A stretch of 64,000 bases of DNA from JBBQSN01 sp963825505 (GTDB lineage: Bacteria > Actinomycetota > Actinomycetes > Actinomycetales > CAWJMD01): NCBI GenBank assembly GCA_963825505.1, contig CAWGTL010000014.1, positions 124,001-188,000 on the forward strand, written 5' to 3'. How positions within the stretch are numbered: position 1 is the stretch's first letter; each line of letters starts with the position of its first letter. Both the position numbers and the translations under genes were made by a program. The notes under the pieces are model-generated. The model was not told the origin of the DNA. It saw only the letters and a program-made list of their open reading frames with translations, and did no database searches. Below, one piece after another: positions 1 to 8,142 of this stretch.

Positions 1-2
1 GC

Positions 3-1130
3 CGGCCCGACCGGGTGGCTGCGGCCGCGTCGGTCGCCGCCCCGGAGGCGCGACGGCTGGAGGTCTTCCACGGCGTGCTGCCCGAGCACGGCGGTCCGCT
101 CACGCTGGCCCAGCAGGTCAACCGCACCCTGCTCGACCTGCTCGCCGCCGACCCCGGGGTGCTGGTCTTCGGCGAGGACGTCGCCCGCAAGGGCGGGGTG
201 TACGGCGTCACCCGGGGGCTGCAGCGGCGGATCGGGCCCGCACGGGTCTTCGACACCCTCCTGGACGAGCAGACCGTCCTGGGACTGGGTCTGGGGGCCG
301 GCCTGAGCGGGCTGCTGCCCGTGCCGGAGATCCAGTACCTCGCGTACCTGCACAACGCCGAGGACCAGCTGCGTGGCGAGGGCGCGACGCTGCCGTTCTT
401 CTCGGCGGGCCGGTACCGCAACCCGATGGTCGTGCGGGTGGCCGCCTACGGGTACCAGAAGGGGTTCGGCGGGCACTTCCACAACGACAACGCCGTCGGG
501 GTCCTGCGCGACGTGCCGGGCCTCGTCATCGCCTCGCCGTCGCGGCCCGACGACGCCGCGGCGATGCTGCGCACCTGCGTGGCCGCCGGACGGGTCGACG
601 GCACGCTGTCGGTGTTCCTCGAGCCCATCGCGCTGTACCACTCCGGCGACCTGCACGAGGCCGGCGACGGCCTCTGGTCCGCGCCCTACGCCGGCCCGGA
701 CGCGTGGGCCGCGACGCACGTGCCGATCGGCTCGGCGCGCACCCACGGGGGCGGCGCCGACGTCACCGTCGTCACGTTCGGCAACGGTGTCCCGATGAGC
801 CTGCGGGTGGCAGAGCGGTTGCGGCAGAGCGGCATCGGCGTGCGGGTCGTCGACCTGCGTTGGCTCGCTCCCCTCCCGGTCGACGACGTCCTCCGCGAGG
901 CGGAGGCGACCGGTGCCGTCCTCGTGGTGGACGAGACGCGGCGCAGCGGCGGGGTGTCGGAGGGCGTCGTCACCGCGCTGGTCGACGCGGGTTTCGGTGG
1001 CACGATCGCGCGGGTGACCAGCCGGGACAGCTTCGTGCCGCTCGGTGCCGCCGCCCTCACGGTCTTGCTGTCGGAGGACGACATCGAGCGGGCGGTGATC
1101 TCGCTGGTCGGGGGATCGCGGCCGACGTAG
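3..1130 (+). CDS. 2-oxoacid dehydrogenase E1, C-terminal (beta) half, 5' truncated by window edge
   Basis: This reads as the transketolase-like pyrimidine-binding and C-terminal domains of a branched-chain 2-oxoacid (2-oxoisovalerate-type) dehydrogenase E1, the TPP-dependent decarboxylase that passes acyl groups to lipoyl E2. The family signature GEDVARKGGVYGVTRGL lies near residue 55 and the C-terminal transketolase domain ends at VDLRWLAPLP...VDETRRSGG. The frame is open to the left edge with no stop, and the beta domain is preceded by an Ala-rich linker. I infer the C-terminal half of a fused alpha-beta E1 of about 700 residues, a form common in actinobacteria. A stand-alone beta subunit starting at the GTG at 15 is the alternative. 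No E2 or E3 gene follows. Confidence 0.8.
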   Translation, partial: RPDRVAAAASVAAPEARRLEVFHGVLPEHGGPLTLAQQVNRTLLDLLAADPGVLVFGEDVARKGGVYGVTRGLQRRIGPARVFDTLLDEQTVLGLGLGAGLSGLLPVPEIQYLAYLHNAEDQLRGEGATLPFFSAGRYRNPMVVRVAAYGYQKGFGGHFHNDNAVGVLRDVPGLVIASPSRPDDAAAMLRTCVAAGRVDGTLSVFLEPIALYHSGDLHEAGDGLWSAPYAGPDAWAATHVPIGSARTHGGGADVTVVTFGNGVPMSLRVAERLRQSGIGVRVVDLRWLAPLPVDDVLREAEATGAVLVVDETRRSGGVSEGVVTALVDAGFGGTIARVTSRDSFVPLGAAALTVLLSEDDIERAVISLVGGSRPT

Positions 1131-1147
1131 GGTCCGGACGTGGTCCT

Positions 1148-1320
1148 GACTCCGCGCGCTACGGCTCTTCCACGGTCCCGCCTCGGTGCCGGCGGACGAG
1201 GTCGACCAGCTCGCGGGTCTGTCGCCCGCGGACCTGCTGGGCCGGCTGCACGCCGTCCTCGCGGCGCAACACGACGACGCCCGACGAGTGCTTCTTCGGG
1301 CTCTGGGACGGTCAGGGGAC
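1148..1320 (+). pseudogene. Decayed remnant of an actinobacterial hypothetical protein
   Basis: Three short peptide pieces line up head to tail in alternating frames: RYGSSTVP (about 1157-1180), then VPADEVDQLAGLSPADLLGRL and onward (about 1186-1270), then TTTPDECFFGLWDGQG (about 1272-1320). I recall actinobacterial hypothetical proteins that carry this order, ending in a CWF-like W-D/E-G-x-G motif after a TTPDDC stretch. The pieces need at least two frameshifts, and the reading is cut off where the convergent DUF305 gene ends. I infer an old gene fragment. The family recognition is from memory and should be tested by a translated search. Confidence 0.45.
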
Positions 1321-2073
1321 CTCGGCGCTCGCGCCGCGCTCCTCCAGCAGGTTGGCCATGATGCCGAGCTCGCGGTTCTGGCCCGAGATGACGGCGTCGG
1401 CGATCGCCCGCAGCTCCTGGTCGTCGCTGCGGCGCACGAACTCCTCGGCCATCACCACGCCACCCTGGTGGTGACGGATCATCAGCTGCAGGAACAGCAC
1501 CTCGGCGTCTTCGGCGTCGAGCGTGGTGAGCCGGGCCAGCTCGTCGTCGGTGGCCATGCCCATCGCCTGCTGCAGGGCGGCGCGCTGCTCCGCCGGCGTG
1601 CCGGCGTCCTGCCCGGCGTCCGGGTCGACCGAGTGGCCCGCTCCCGCGTGCTGACCGCCCTGCTCCATCCAGGCCATGAGCGGGACGTCGGTGGTGCTCG
1701 GGACGTCGTGCGTGCGCAGCCAGGCCAGGAACATGCCCTGCTGCTCGGCCTGGCCCTTGATCATGTCGAGCGCGAGGGTGTCGACGTCCGGGTCGTCGGA
1801 GGCGTCGCGCACCAGGAACGACATCGTCACGGCCTGCTCGTGGTGCACCAGCATGTCGCGGGAGAAGCCGACCTCGGGCGAGGTGTCGGCCGGACGGGCG
1901 CCGGGCCACGGCACCCGCACCAGCAGGAGCACGAGGGTGACCGCCAGCGCGAGGGTCAGCACCGTCACGAGCACCTTCCAGCGGCGCGCGGGGTCCGCCT
2001 GCGGCGTAGCGGCCGCGGCGTCGTCGGCGTCGCCGGTGGGCCCGACGGGCAGGTCGGAGCGGGTGGACGTCAC
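1312..2073 (-). CDS. DUF305 family membrane-anchored protein
   Basis: The 253-residue protein has a cytoplasmic N-terminus, one transmembrane segment (about residues 33-53, VLVTVLTLALAVTLVLLLV) and an extracytoplasmic DUF305 domain. The domain shows the family's two His-rich helices, FSRDMLVHHEQAV near residue 73 and LMIRHHQGGVVMAEEF near residue 204, in a ferritin-like four-helix arrangement. DUF305 proteins are often tied to copper or metal handling, but the molecular role is not settled. The GTG start at 2073 is preceded on its strand by GATGCT and a 6-nt spacer, fitting the leaderless-start pattern of this window. The gene stands alone. Confidence 0.85.
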   Translation of the reverse strand: MTSTRSDLPVGPTGDADDAAAATPQADPARRWKVLVTVLTLALAVTLVLLLVRVPWPGARPADTSPEVGFSRDMLVHHEQAVTMSFLVRDASDDPDVDTLALDMIKGQAEQQGMFLAWLRTHDVPSTTDVPLMAWMEQGGQHAGAGHSVDPDAGQDAGTPAEQRAALQQAMGMATDDELARLTTLDAEDAEVLFLQLMIRHHQGGVVMAEEFVRRSDDQELRAIADAVISGQNRELGIMANLLEERGASAEVP

Positions 2074-2135
2074 CCCTCCAGCATCGCACCCGTGCCTCGC
2101 CCGCAGACCGGGCCCGAGGTCCTGACCGCCAGACG

Positions 2136-2164
2136 TTGAACTCTCCGGTTCAGTGATCTATGGT
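2136..2164 (+). promoter_or_regulatory. Promoter of the ArsR-SRPBCC-DUF1801 operon
   Basis: A near-consensus housekeeping promoter is visible: -35 TTGAAC at 2136-2141, a 17-bp spacer, and -10 TATGGT at 2159-2164. The downstream ATG at 2172 follows after 7 nt, so the transcript probably begins at or next to the start codon and has no leader or Shine-Dalgarno. Confidence 0.75.
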
Positions 2165-2179
2165 GAACCGCATGGTTCA
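2137..2179. promoter_or_regulatory. Two-copy inverted-repeat operator, TGAAC-N6-GTTCA
   Basis: The same inverted repeat occurs twice, 27 bp apart: TGAAC-TCTCCG-GTTCA at 2137-2152, overlapping the -35, and TGAAC-CGCATG-GTTCA at 2164-2179, covering the start point. The placement fits autorepression by the ArsR-type protein encoded directly downstream. That is an inference, since no binding data exist here. Confidence 0.7.
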
Positions 2180-2525
2180 GCAACTCGACCGGCAGCCGCT
2201 CGACCTGGTGTTCGCCGCGCTCGCCGACAGCACCCGGCGCGACGTCCTGACCCGCCTCGGCTCGGGGCCGGCCACCCTCGGCGAGCTGGCTGCCCCGGCC
2301 GGGATGACGATCACCGGCATGTCCAAGCACGTGCGCGTGCTGGAGGAGACCGGCCTCGTCGTCACCGAGAAGGTCGGCCGGGTGCGGCAGTGCCGGCTGG
2401 GTGAGGAGCGTCTGGAGGACGCGATGGCGTGGATCGGCTTCTACCAACGGCTCTGGGAGCGACGGCTCGACGGCCTCGAGGCGTACTTCACCCTGCGACG
2501 CGGAGCGAAGGAGACAGGACGATGA
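2172..2525 (+). CDS. ArsR-family winged-helix transcriptional regulator
   Basis: This 117-residue protein matches the ArsR/SmtB fold: helices LDLVFAALADSTRRDVLTRLG, recognition helix MTITGMSKHVRVLEETGLV, and a beta wing. There is no obvious metal-binding Cys pair. The type paired with an SRPBCC (AHSA1) gene usually represses its own operon. I chose the ATG at 2172 over the upstream in-frame GTG at 2160 because it sits 7 nt after the TATGGT -10. Its TGA overlaps the next ATG as ATGA, indicating translational coupling. Two copies of TGAAC-N6-GTTCA flank the promoter. Confidence 0.9.
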   Translation: MVQQLDRQPLDLVFAALADSTRRDVLTRLGSGPATLGELAAPAGMTITGMSKHVRVLEETGLVVTEKVGRVRQCRLGEERLEDAMAWIGFYQRLWERRLDGLEAYFTLRRGAKETGR

Positions 2526-2995
2526 CCACCACCGACGACCTCACGCTGCGGCTGACGCGCCACCTGCCGGCCACGCCCGAGGAGGTGTTCGAGGCCTACA
2601 CCGACGCGGAGCAGCAGAAGACCTGGTTCAGCATCCTCGACGAGACGCCGGGCGTGGTCGAGATCGAGGTCGACCTGCGCGTCGGCGGCACGCAGACCGC
2701 GGTCTGGGGTCCGGGTCCCGACCAGCTGTTCCGCGAGGTGCAGACCTTCCTGGTGATCGACCGCCCGCACCGGCTCGTCACCGAGTCCACCGGCAGCACC
2801 CCGGACGGGCAGGAGATGACGACGACGATCGACATCACGTTCGAGGCGGACGGCGACGGCACGCTGGTGACGGTCGTGCAGACCGGGTTCCCCGTGCCCG
2901 AGGTGCGCGACTTCTTCGGCACCCACGTGTGGGTCGGTGCGTTCGACCGGATCGAGGCGCACCTGCGCCGTCGGGCCGGGACGGTGGCGTCGTGA
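2522..2995 (+). CDS. SRPBCC/AHSA1-domain protein
   Basis: The 157-residue product has the START-like SRPBCC/AHSA1 pattern: LRLTRHLPATPEEVFEAYTDAEQQKTWF at the N-terminus, a DLRVGG turn, strands with FLVIDRPHRLVTES, and a long C-terminal helix after GTHVWVGAFDRIEAH. Such proteins have a deep hydrophobic pocket for small ligands, and the actual ligand is unknown. The gene overlaps ArsR by 4 nt (ATGA) and the next gene by 4 nt (GTGA), so all three are co-translated. ArsR plus AHSA1 is a common pairing in which the pocket protein may sense or bind the signal molecule. Confidence 0.88.
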   Translation: MTTTDDLTLRLTRHLPATPEEVFEAYTDAEQQKTWFSILDETPGVVEIEVDLRVGGTQTAVWGPGPDQLFREVQTFLVIDRPHRLVTESTGSTPDGQEMTTTIDITFEADGDGTLVTVVQTGFPVPEVRDFFGTHVWVGAFDRIEAHLRRRAGTVAS

Positions 2996-3354
2996 CCGCA
3001 CCGCCCACGTCGGTGGAGGACTACCTCGCGGGCCTGCCCGACGGCACCCGCGAGGTGGTCGACCAGGTGGTGGCGGCCGTCCGACGCGCGCTGCCGGAGT
3101 GCGAGGAGAAGATCCGGTACGGCATGCCCGCGTTCATGTTCGGCGGCGCGCGGTACGGGGTGCACGTGGCGGGTTGGAAGAACCATGTGGGCCTGTACCC
3201 GGTGGCGCGGCTCGACCCCGTGCTGGAGTCCGAGCTCGAGCCCTACCGCACGCACAAGGACACCGTGTCGTTCGTGTACCGCGACGGCGTGCCCTACGAC
3301 CTGGTCGAACGTGTGGTGGCCGAGCTCGCCCGCCGGCACGCGTCCGGCGCCTGA
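2992..3354 (+). CDS. DUF1801 (YdhG-like) protein
   Basis: This 120-residue protein has the DUF1801 core: SVEDYLAGLPDGTREVVDQV, EKIRYGMPAFMF and KNHVGLYP. Family structures show an alpha/beta fold related to frataxin-like or iron-chaperone-like proteins, but its role in bacteria is not established. The GTG at 2992 overlaps the previous TGA (GTGA), which fixes the start. It is the last gene of the ArsR operon. After the stop there are about 135 bp before the diguanylate cyclase. Confidence 0.85.
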   Translation: MTAPPTSVEDYLAGLPDGTREVVDQVVAAVRRALPECEEKIRYGMPAFMFGGARYGVHVAGWKNHVGLYPVARLDPVLESELEPYRTHKDTVSFVYRDGVPYDLVERVVAELARRHASGA

Positions 3355-3489
3355 CCCGGGGACGCCCCCGAACCGTCCACCGCGCGAGCCGTCGCCGTCG
3401 CGGGCGTTCACCTGAACGGCTCAAGCCGCCGTGCGTCCGTGCCGAGGACCGGGACATCGGGTCGATGCCTCGGGAAGGAGGGCAGCCGC

Positions 3490-4641
3490 GTGTCGCGTGA
3501 CGGGACGAGCCGCACGGTCGCGGTCGCGAGCGCGGTGGTCTCCGCCGTGCTGGTCGTGCTGACCGCGGTCGCGGCCACCACGGTCACCTCGATCCGCGAC
3601 TCCCAGCGCGAGGTCGAGCGGCTCTCCACCGTCGTCACGGTGTGGCGCGACCTGCAGCTGGCCGTCTCCGAGGAGGCCTTCGCCGAGGCCGGGTACCGCC
3701 GGGCGCCCTCGGACGACGCCAGGGCGCGCCTGGACCTGGCCGTCGACGCCGTGCCCGCCATGGTCGCCGCCGCGCGCGCGGTCGGCGACGTCCGCGACTC
3801 CACGACCCTCGACCGCGTGACCGCCCTCAACGCGCGCTACGTCGCCGAGGTGCGTCGCACCCTCGACGACCTACCGGCCGCGGGCGGCGAGGACAGGGTC
3901 GCCGGCCCGGCGCTCGACGCCGTGTCCGAGGTGCTCGCGGGTGCCGTGCAGGCTCACCGTGAGCGCGCCGCGCAGGCACGCACCGACCAGGCCGAGCGCA
4001 CCCGGTTGATGCTCTGGCTGGTGCCGAGCGGGACCGCGCTCGGCGCGCTCGCGCTCGGGGTCTGCTGGTGGACGCTGGTGCGCAAGCACCGCCGCCTGGC
4101 CGCCTCCGCCGCCGTGACCGCCATCCGCGCGGCGCAGGACCCGCTGACCGGCCTCGCCAACCGCGCGGCGTTCCGCGCCGCGTTCGACCTGCGGGTCGAC
4201 GAGGCCGAGCCGTGCGCCCTCCTGGTGGTCGATCTCGACCGGTTCAAGGAGGTCAACGACTCCCTGGGCCACCAGGCCGGCGACGCGCTGCTGCTGGCCG
4301 TGGCCGACCACCTGCGCGCGATCGTGCGCGCCGGCGACGTGGTGGGCCGCCTGGGCGGCGACGAGTTCGCCGTCCTGCTCGCCTCGCCCGCCGGGGCCGA
4401 CCGCGTGGCCGAGCAGGTCGTCCTGGCCGTGGCCGACCTGGCCGTCGCCTACGACGTCGGTGTCGGCGCCTCGGTGGGCTCGGCGTGCTGGCCGGCCGAC
4501 GGCGTCACCTTCGCCGAGCTGGTGCACACCGCCGACGTCCGCATGTACGCCGCCAAGCGCGACGGCCGCGCGCAGCGCGGTCCCCTCCCGGTCCCGTCGC
4601 AGGGTCCCGCCTCTGCCGCGACGCCGTCGCTGGTGGTCTGA
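3490..4641 (+). CDS. Membrane-bound GGDEF diguanylate cyclase
   Basis: The protein is about 383 residues: N-terminal TM (about residues 8-30), an extracytoplasmic helical sensor of about 150 residues, a second TM (MLWLVPSGTALGALALGVCWW), then a GGDEF domain with DPLTGLANRAAF, DLDRFKEVND and an intact active site RLGGDEFAVLL. It should make c-di-GMP. No EAL domain is present, and I see no RxxD inhibitory site directly before GGDEF. I chose GTG 3490 because GGAGG at 3476-3480 lies 9 nt upstream; an in-frame ATG at 3439 lacks a Shine-Dalgarno. A perfect hairpin follows 26 nt after the stop. Confidence 0.92.
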   Translation: MSRDGTSRTVAVASAVVSAVLVVLTAVAATTVTSIRDSQREVERLSTVVTVWRDLQLAVSEEAFAEAGYRRAPSDDARARLDLAVDAVPAMVAAARAVGDVRDSTTLDRVTALNARYVAEVRRTLDDLPAAGGEDRVAGPALDAVSEVLAGAVQAHRERAAQARTDQAERTRLMLWLVPSGTALGALALGVCWWTLVRKHRRLAASAAVTAIRAAQDPLTGLANRAAFRAAFDLRVDEAEPCALLVVDLDRFKEVNDSLGHQAGDALLLAVADHLRAIVRAGDVVGRLGGDEFAVLLASPAGADRVAEQVVLAVADLAVAYDVGVGASVGSACWPADGVTFAELVHTADVRMYAAKRDGRAQRGPLPVPSQGPASAATPSLVV

Positions 4642-4667
4642 TCACCCGTCAGGCCCGCACGTCGACC

Positions 4668-4687
4668 ACCGGTCACCCCTGACCGGT
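4668..4687 (+). terminator. Hairpin terminator after the diguanylate cyclase
   Basis: A perfect 8-bp stem ACCGGTCA (4668-4675) and TGACCGGT (4680-4687) closes a CCCC loop, 26 nt after the stop codon. There is no U-tract, as is usual in high-GC actinobacteria. Confidence 0.6.
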
Positions 4688-4721
4688 TGTCCGCAGATCG
4701 ATGTGGTCGATGGTGCTTCTG

Positions 4722-4923
4722 CACAGGATCGGTTGCGAGACAGTGGTTGTCGGTGGTGACGCCTAGTCTTGGGGTATGGCGGCGGAGACGGCGGACGCGG
4801 GGTCGGGGCACCGCGAAGCTGACCTGCCCCGACACCGGGACGCTGCGCGAGCTCGGTGTGGCGCTGGCTGCCGGTGCGGTGTCGCGTGAGCACCTCGACG
4901 TCGCCCGGTCGGCCTTGAAGCGG
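4722..4923 (+). repeat. Partial direct repeat of the region 5392-5865
   Basis: Positions 4722-4812 repeat 5392-5482 with few differences, including the promoter, the start codon and the first 12 codons. Positions 4813-4923 then repeat 5755-5865. The 272 bp at 5483-5754 are missing from this copy. The deletion is not a multiple of three. Confidence 0.9.
4776..4923 (+). pseudogene. Truncated, frameshifted copy of the DUF222/HNH gene
   Basis: The ATG at 4776 follows TAGTCT by 6 nt, as in the full copy at 5446. After codon 12 the sequence jumps over 272 bp relative to the full copy, shifts frame, and regains the AKLTCPDTG stretch in another frame (from about 4812). Homology stops at about 4923, well before any HNH domain. 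The following 117 bp stay open in that frame to a TGA at 5040 but do not match the full copy. This is a non-functional partial duplicate. Confidence 0.85.
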
Positions 4924-5040
4924 ATGAGGGCTGCGGTGGCGACGACCGCGGACACGATCGTGCGAGGCAGGCCTGCGGTGGACGTGCGGCGGGTGCGGGG
5001 GGTGGTGTTCATGTCGACTCCTCGGTCGGTGCGGTTCTGA

Positions 5041-5391
5041 CGTGACGACCATGGGCCGACCCGCTGAAGGCCGCTGGAGCGCCGCCGGAGCCGGTCGGCT
5101 CAGCCGAGCGGGTGAAGGAGGAGCAGACACCCGCGGAGACCTGGACCTGTCCCTGCACTCCGGACGGGGTCGGGTCGGGATGAAGAGGTGGCCGATGGCA
5201 GAGCTCGTCCCCGGTCCCGACCCGACGCAGCGGCTGCTCTGGCCCGGCACGGCGTGATGCCGACGATGCGTCGGGCCGCCCGCCAGACCGGTCTGAGCGC
5301 CTGAGTTCTGTCGCGGTCACGCACGACGCGCGGGTGTGTCGAGGCTCGTCGTTCGTCGTCCACAGGAGACGGTCGAATCCGTCCAACCGTC
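5041..5391. other. Intergenic stretch, no gene recognised
   Basis: About 350 bp lie between the truncated and full HNH copies. I find no reading frame with family-like sequence, no clear hairpin and no RNA gene. It may be non-coding debris from the duplication. Confidence 0.5.
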
Positions 5392-5445
5392 CACAGGATC
5401 GGTTGCAGCACAGTGGTTGTCGGTGGTGCCGCCTAGTCTTGGGGT

Positions 5446-6865
5446 ATGGCGGCGGAGACGGTGGACGCGGGGTCGGGGCACCCGGTCCTGGCCGCGCTCG
5501 CCCACCTGGACGAGATCCTCGGTACGGCCCTGGAGGCCTCGACGTGGTCGCTGTCGGCAGCCGAGCTGGGCCAGGCGCTGATCGCCTCCACGTCGCTGGG
5601 CAGCCGGGTCGAGGCGTTCCGCGGCGCGCTGCTGCGCGAGTCCATCTCCCGCGAGACCCCCGACGCGAGGGGGGAGCAGGGTGCCCGGACGGTGAACCTG
5701 CTCAAGTCCCGGTGCCGGGTCTCCGCGCGCCGGGCGTCGGCGGATGTGGAGAACGCGAAGCTGACCTGCCCCGACACCGGGGCCCTGCGCGAGCTCGGTG
5801 CGGCGCTGGCTGCCGGTGCGGTGTCACGCGAGCACCTCGACGTCGCCCGGTGCACGTTGAAGCGGCTGCCGGTGCGGGTGGTGCGGGAGCGGCGGGGCGA
5901 GGTCGACCACCTGCTGACCGAGCACGCCCGGACCTTCGACCCCGGCGGTGCTGACCACCTGGCCCGGCACCTGCTGTCGGTGATCACCCCGGACCGGGCG
6001 GACCGGTACGACCAGAACGCCCTGGACCGGCGCCACCTCGGTATCGCGACCGACCAGACCGGGATGGTCCTGCTCAGCGGCCAGCTCGACCAGGCCGGCG
6101 GGCTGACCGTGGCGACCGTGCTGGACCACTTCGTGGAGAAGGACCGCGCCGCCGCGACCGCCACCGACCCAGCGCCGCGACCGGGCGCCGCTGATCCTGC
6201 GGCGGACGTGCGGACCCGGGGTCAGCGCCGAGCCGACGCCCTGGTGCAGATGGCCCGCGCCGCGGCCGAGCACGACGGCCTCGGCACTGCCGCCCGGGCG
6301 GTGCCGCGGGTCGTGGTCGTCACCACCCCGGCCCAGCTCGCCGGCGCCGAAGGGCGCGGGCGCCGCCACGACCACCGACGGCGACCTGGTCGGCCGCGGC
6401 GCGCTGACGCGGATCGCGTGCGACGCCGTCATCGACCGCGTCGTCCTGGACACGGCCGGTCGGGTGCTGGCGATGGACACCATCGGCCGCCTGGCCACCG
6501 CCGCCCAGCAGACCGCCCTGGCCGCCCGTGACCGCGGCTGCGTCTGGCCCGGCTGCACCACCCCGCCCTCGCTCTGCGAGGCCCACCACGTGACCTGGTG
6601 GTCCCGCGGCGGCCCCACCACCCTCGACAACCTCGCCCTGCTCTGCCACCGCCACCACACCCAGGTCCACGCCCAACCCGAGCACGACCAGGACGCCTGG
6701 GTGATGGTGATGCGGGACGGCATCCCGTGGTTCCGACCACCCGACCGGCTCGACCCCGACCGCCGGTTGCGGCGCAACACCTTCCACCAGACCGTCCAGG
6801 CCACCCGCGCCACCGGCCTGCGCTGGCGCACACCACCGAGCGACAGCGATCCCGACCCGCCCTGA
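5446..6865 (+). pseudogene. DUF222/HNH endonuclease domain protein, interrupted by a frameshift
   Basis: Residues from 5446 give a DUF222 domain (HLDEILGTALEASTW through LTVATVLDHFVEKDRAAA) up to TTPAQLAGAEG. The continuation GAATTTDGDLVGRGALTRIACD and the HNH domain then appear one frame later and run to the stop at 6865. The HNH motif is complete: CVWPGC, CEAHHVTWWSRGG, LDNLALLCHRHHTQVH. Removing one base near 6352-6356 (GGGCGCGGG) restores a single protein of about 473 residues. DUF222/HNH genes are multicopy in actinobacteria, their role is unclear, and they often behave like mobile endonucleases. The promoter TAGTCT is at 5434-5439 with a leaderless ATG. It is either a real mutation or an assembly indel. 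Confidence 0.85.
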
Positions 6866-6939
6866 CCGCACACGGGACGGGCTAGCGTGCGTCGTCGCGG
6901 GCGACCTCACACATCGGCCGTCCGCGACGACCACAGGGT

Positions 6940-7440
6940 GTGACGATGGAACCGTTCGAGGCGGTCGTGCAGCAGCACGGCGCCACCGTGCTGCGCGTGT
7001 GCCGGGCCGTGGTCGGTCCGGACGCCGCGCAGGACGCCTGGTCCGAGACCTTCCTGTCCGCGCTCCGGGCCTACCCGTCGCTGCCGGAGGGCAGCGACGT
7101 GCGGGCCTGGCTGGTGACGATCGCGCACCGCCGCGCGGTGGACCAGGCCCGGTCGCGGGCCCGGCGCCCGGTGCCGAGCGAGGACCTCCCGGACCGGCCC
7201 GCGCGCGAGCCGGTGCCGGGCGGGTGGCAGGACGACCTCTGGGAGGCGCTGCGGGCGCTGCCGCACAAGCAGCGGCTGGCGGTGGCCTACCACCACCTCG
7301 CGGGCCTCCCGCACGCCGAGGTCGCCGGACTCCTCGGCGGGACGCCCGCCGCGGCCCGCAAGGCCGCCTCGGACGGCATCGCCACCCTGCGCCGGACCTA
7401 CCTGGCGCCGGACCTCACGACGAGCGGAGCCCCGCGGTGA
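6940..7440 (+). CDS. ECF-type RNA polymerase sigma factor
   Basis: The 166-residue protein has sigma region 2 (FEAVVQQHGATVLRVCRAVV to VRAWLVTIAHRRAVDQARSR) and region 4 (LWEALRALPHKQRLAVAYHHLAGLPHAEVAGLLGGT), without region 3, which defines the ECF group. The start is GTG 6940 or ATG 6946. No anti-sigma gene is adjacent. Its TGA overlaps the GTG of the ogt gene (GTGA at 7437-7440), so the two are translationally coupled. This suggests a sigma factor tied to alkylation or another DNA-damage signal. The family match is firm, but the target promoters are unknown. Confidence 0.88.
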   Translation: MTMEPFEAVVQQHGATVLRVCRAVVGPDAAQDAWSETFLSALRAYPSLPEGSDVRAWLVTIAHRRAVDQARSRARRPVPSEDLPDRPAREPVPGGWQDDLWEALRALPHKQRLAVAYHHLAGLPHAEVAGLLGGTPAAARKAASDGIATLRRTYLAPDLTTSGAPR

Positions 7441-8060
7441 ACGACCTGACCACCTCCCCGACCGCCTCCCTGACCACCTCCCTCACCGACCCTGGCGACG
7501 ACGACCTGCTCGCGCAGCTGCACCGACGGCTCGAGCAGGACGCTTCCGCCGCGTCGCTGCTCGACGTGGCCGTCACCACCGTGGACAGCCCGGTGGGGAC
7601 GCTGCTGCTGGCGGCCACCACCGAGGGCCTGGTGCGCGTGGCGTTCGACATCGAGGGCCACGACGCGGTGCTCGACGAGCTCGGCCGACGGATCAGCCCG
7701 CGGGTGCTGCGGGCACCTGGCCGCCTCGACCCCGTGGCCCGCGAGCTCGACGAGTACTTCAGCGGTCGCCGCCACGACTTCGACCTGACCGTCGACCTGC
7801 GTCTGGCCACCGGGTTCCGCCGGTCGGTGCTCGACCGGCTGCGCGAGGTGCCGTACGGCAGCACCGCCAGCTACGCGACCCTCGCCGCCGCAGCGGGCAG
7901 CCCGCGCGCGGTGCGGGCTGTCGGGACGGCGTGCGCCACCAACCCGGTGCCGGTCGTGGTGCCGTGCCACCGGGTGGTGCGGTCCGACGGCGCGATCGGC
8001 GCCTACCGCGGCGGGGCGGCCGCCAAGCGCGTGCTGCTCGACCTCGAGCACGCGGCCTGA
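7437..8060 (+). CDS. ogt: Methylated-DNA--protein-cysteine methyltransferase
   Basis: Ogt directly repairs O6-alkylguanine by suicidal transfer of the alkyl group to its active-site cysteine. The 207-residue protein has an N-terminal extension of about 40 residues, the ribonuclease-like domain (VDSPVGTLLLAATTEGLVRVAF), the helix-turn-helix VPYGSTASYATLAAAAG, and the active-site PCHRV with Cys at about residue 177. The GTG start overlaps the sigma factor stop. No Ada regulatory domain is present. A 60-bp imperfect palindrome follows the stop and probably ends transcription. Confidence 0.93.
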   Translation: MNDLTTSPTASLTTSLTDPGDDDLLAQLHRRLEQDASAASLLDVAVTTVDSPVGTLLLAATTEGLVRVAFDIEGHDAVLDELGRRISPRVLRAPGRLDPVARELDEYFSGRRHDFDLTVDLRLATGFRRSVLDRLREVPYGSTASYATLAAAAGSPRAVRAVGTACATNPVPVVVPCHRVVRSDGAIGAYRGGAAAKRVLLDLEHAA

Positions 8061-8065
8061 CCGTC

Positions 8066-8125
8066 CGCGAGTGTGGACCGCGCGCGCGACACGCCGGCGG
8101 GTCGCACGCCTGGTTCACACCGCGG
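8066..8125. repeat. Imperfect palindromic element, copy 1
   Basis: About 60 bp begin CGCGAGTGTGGACCG and end CGCCTGGTTCACACCGCGG, able to fold into one long imperfect hairpin. A second copy at 14236-14297 shares most bases. The right arm here, CGCCTGGTTCACAC, is the exact reverse complement of the left arm of copy 2, so the element is a true inverted repeat. It sits between the converging ogt and ArsR genes and could act as a bidirectional terminator. Confidence 0.65.
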
Positions 8126-8142
8126 GACCGGGAAGGGAGGCG

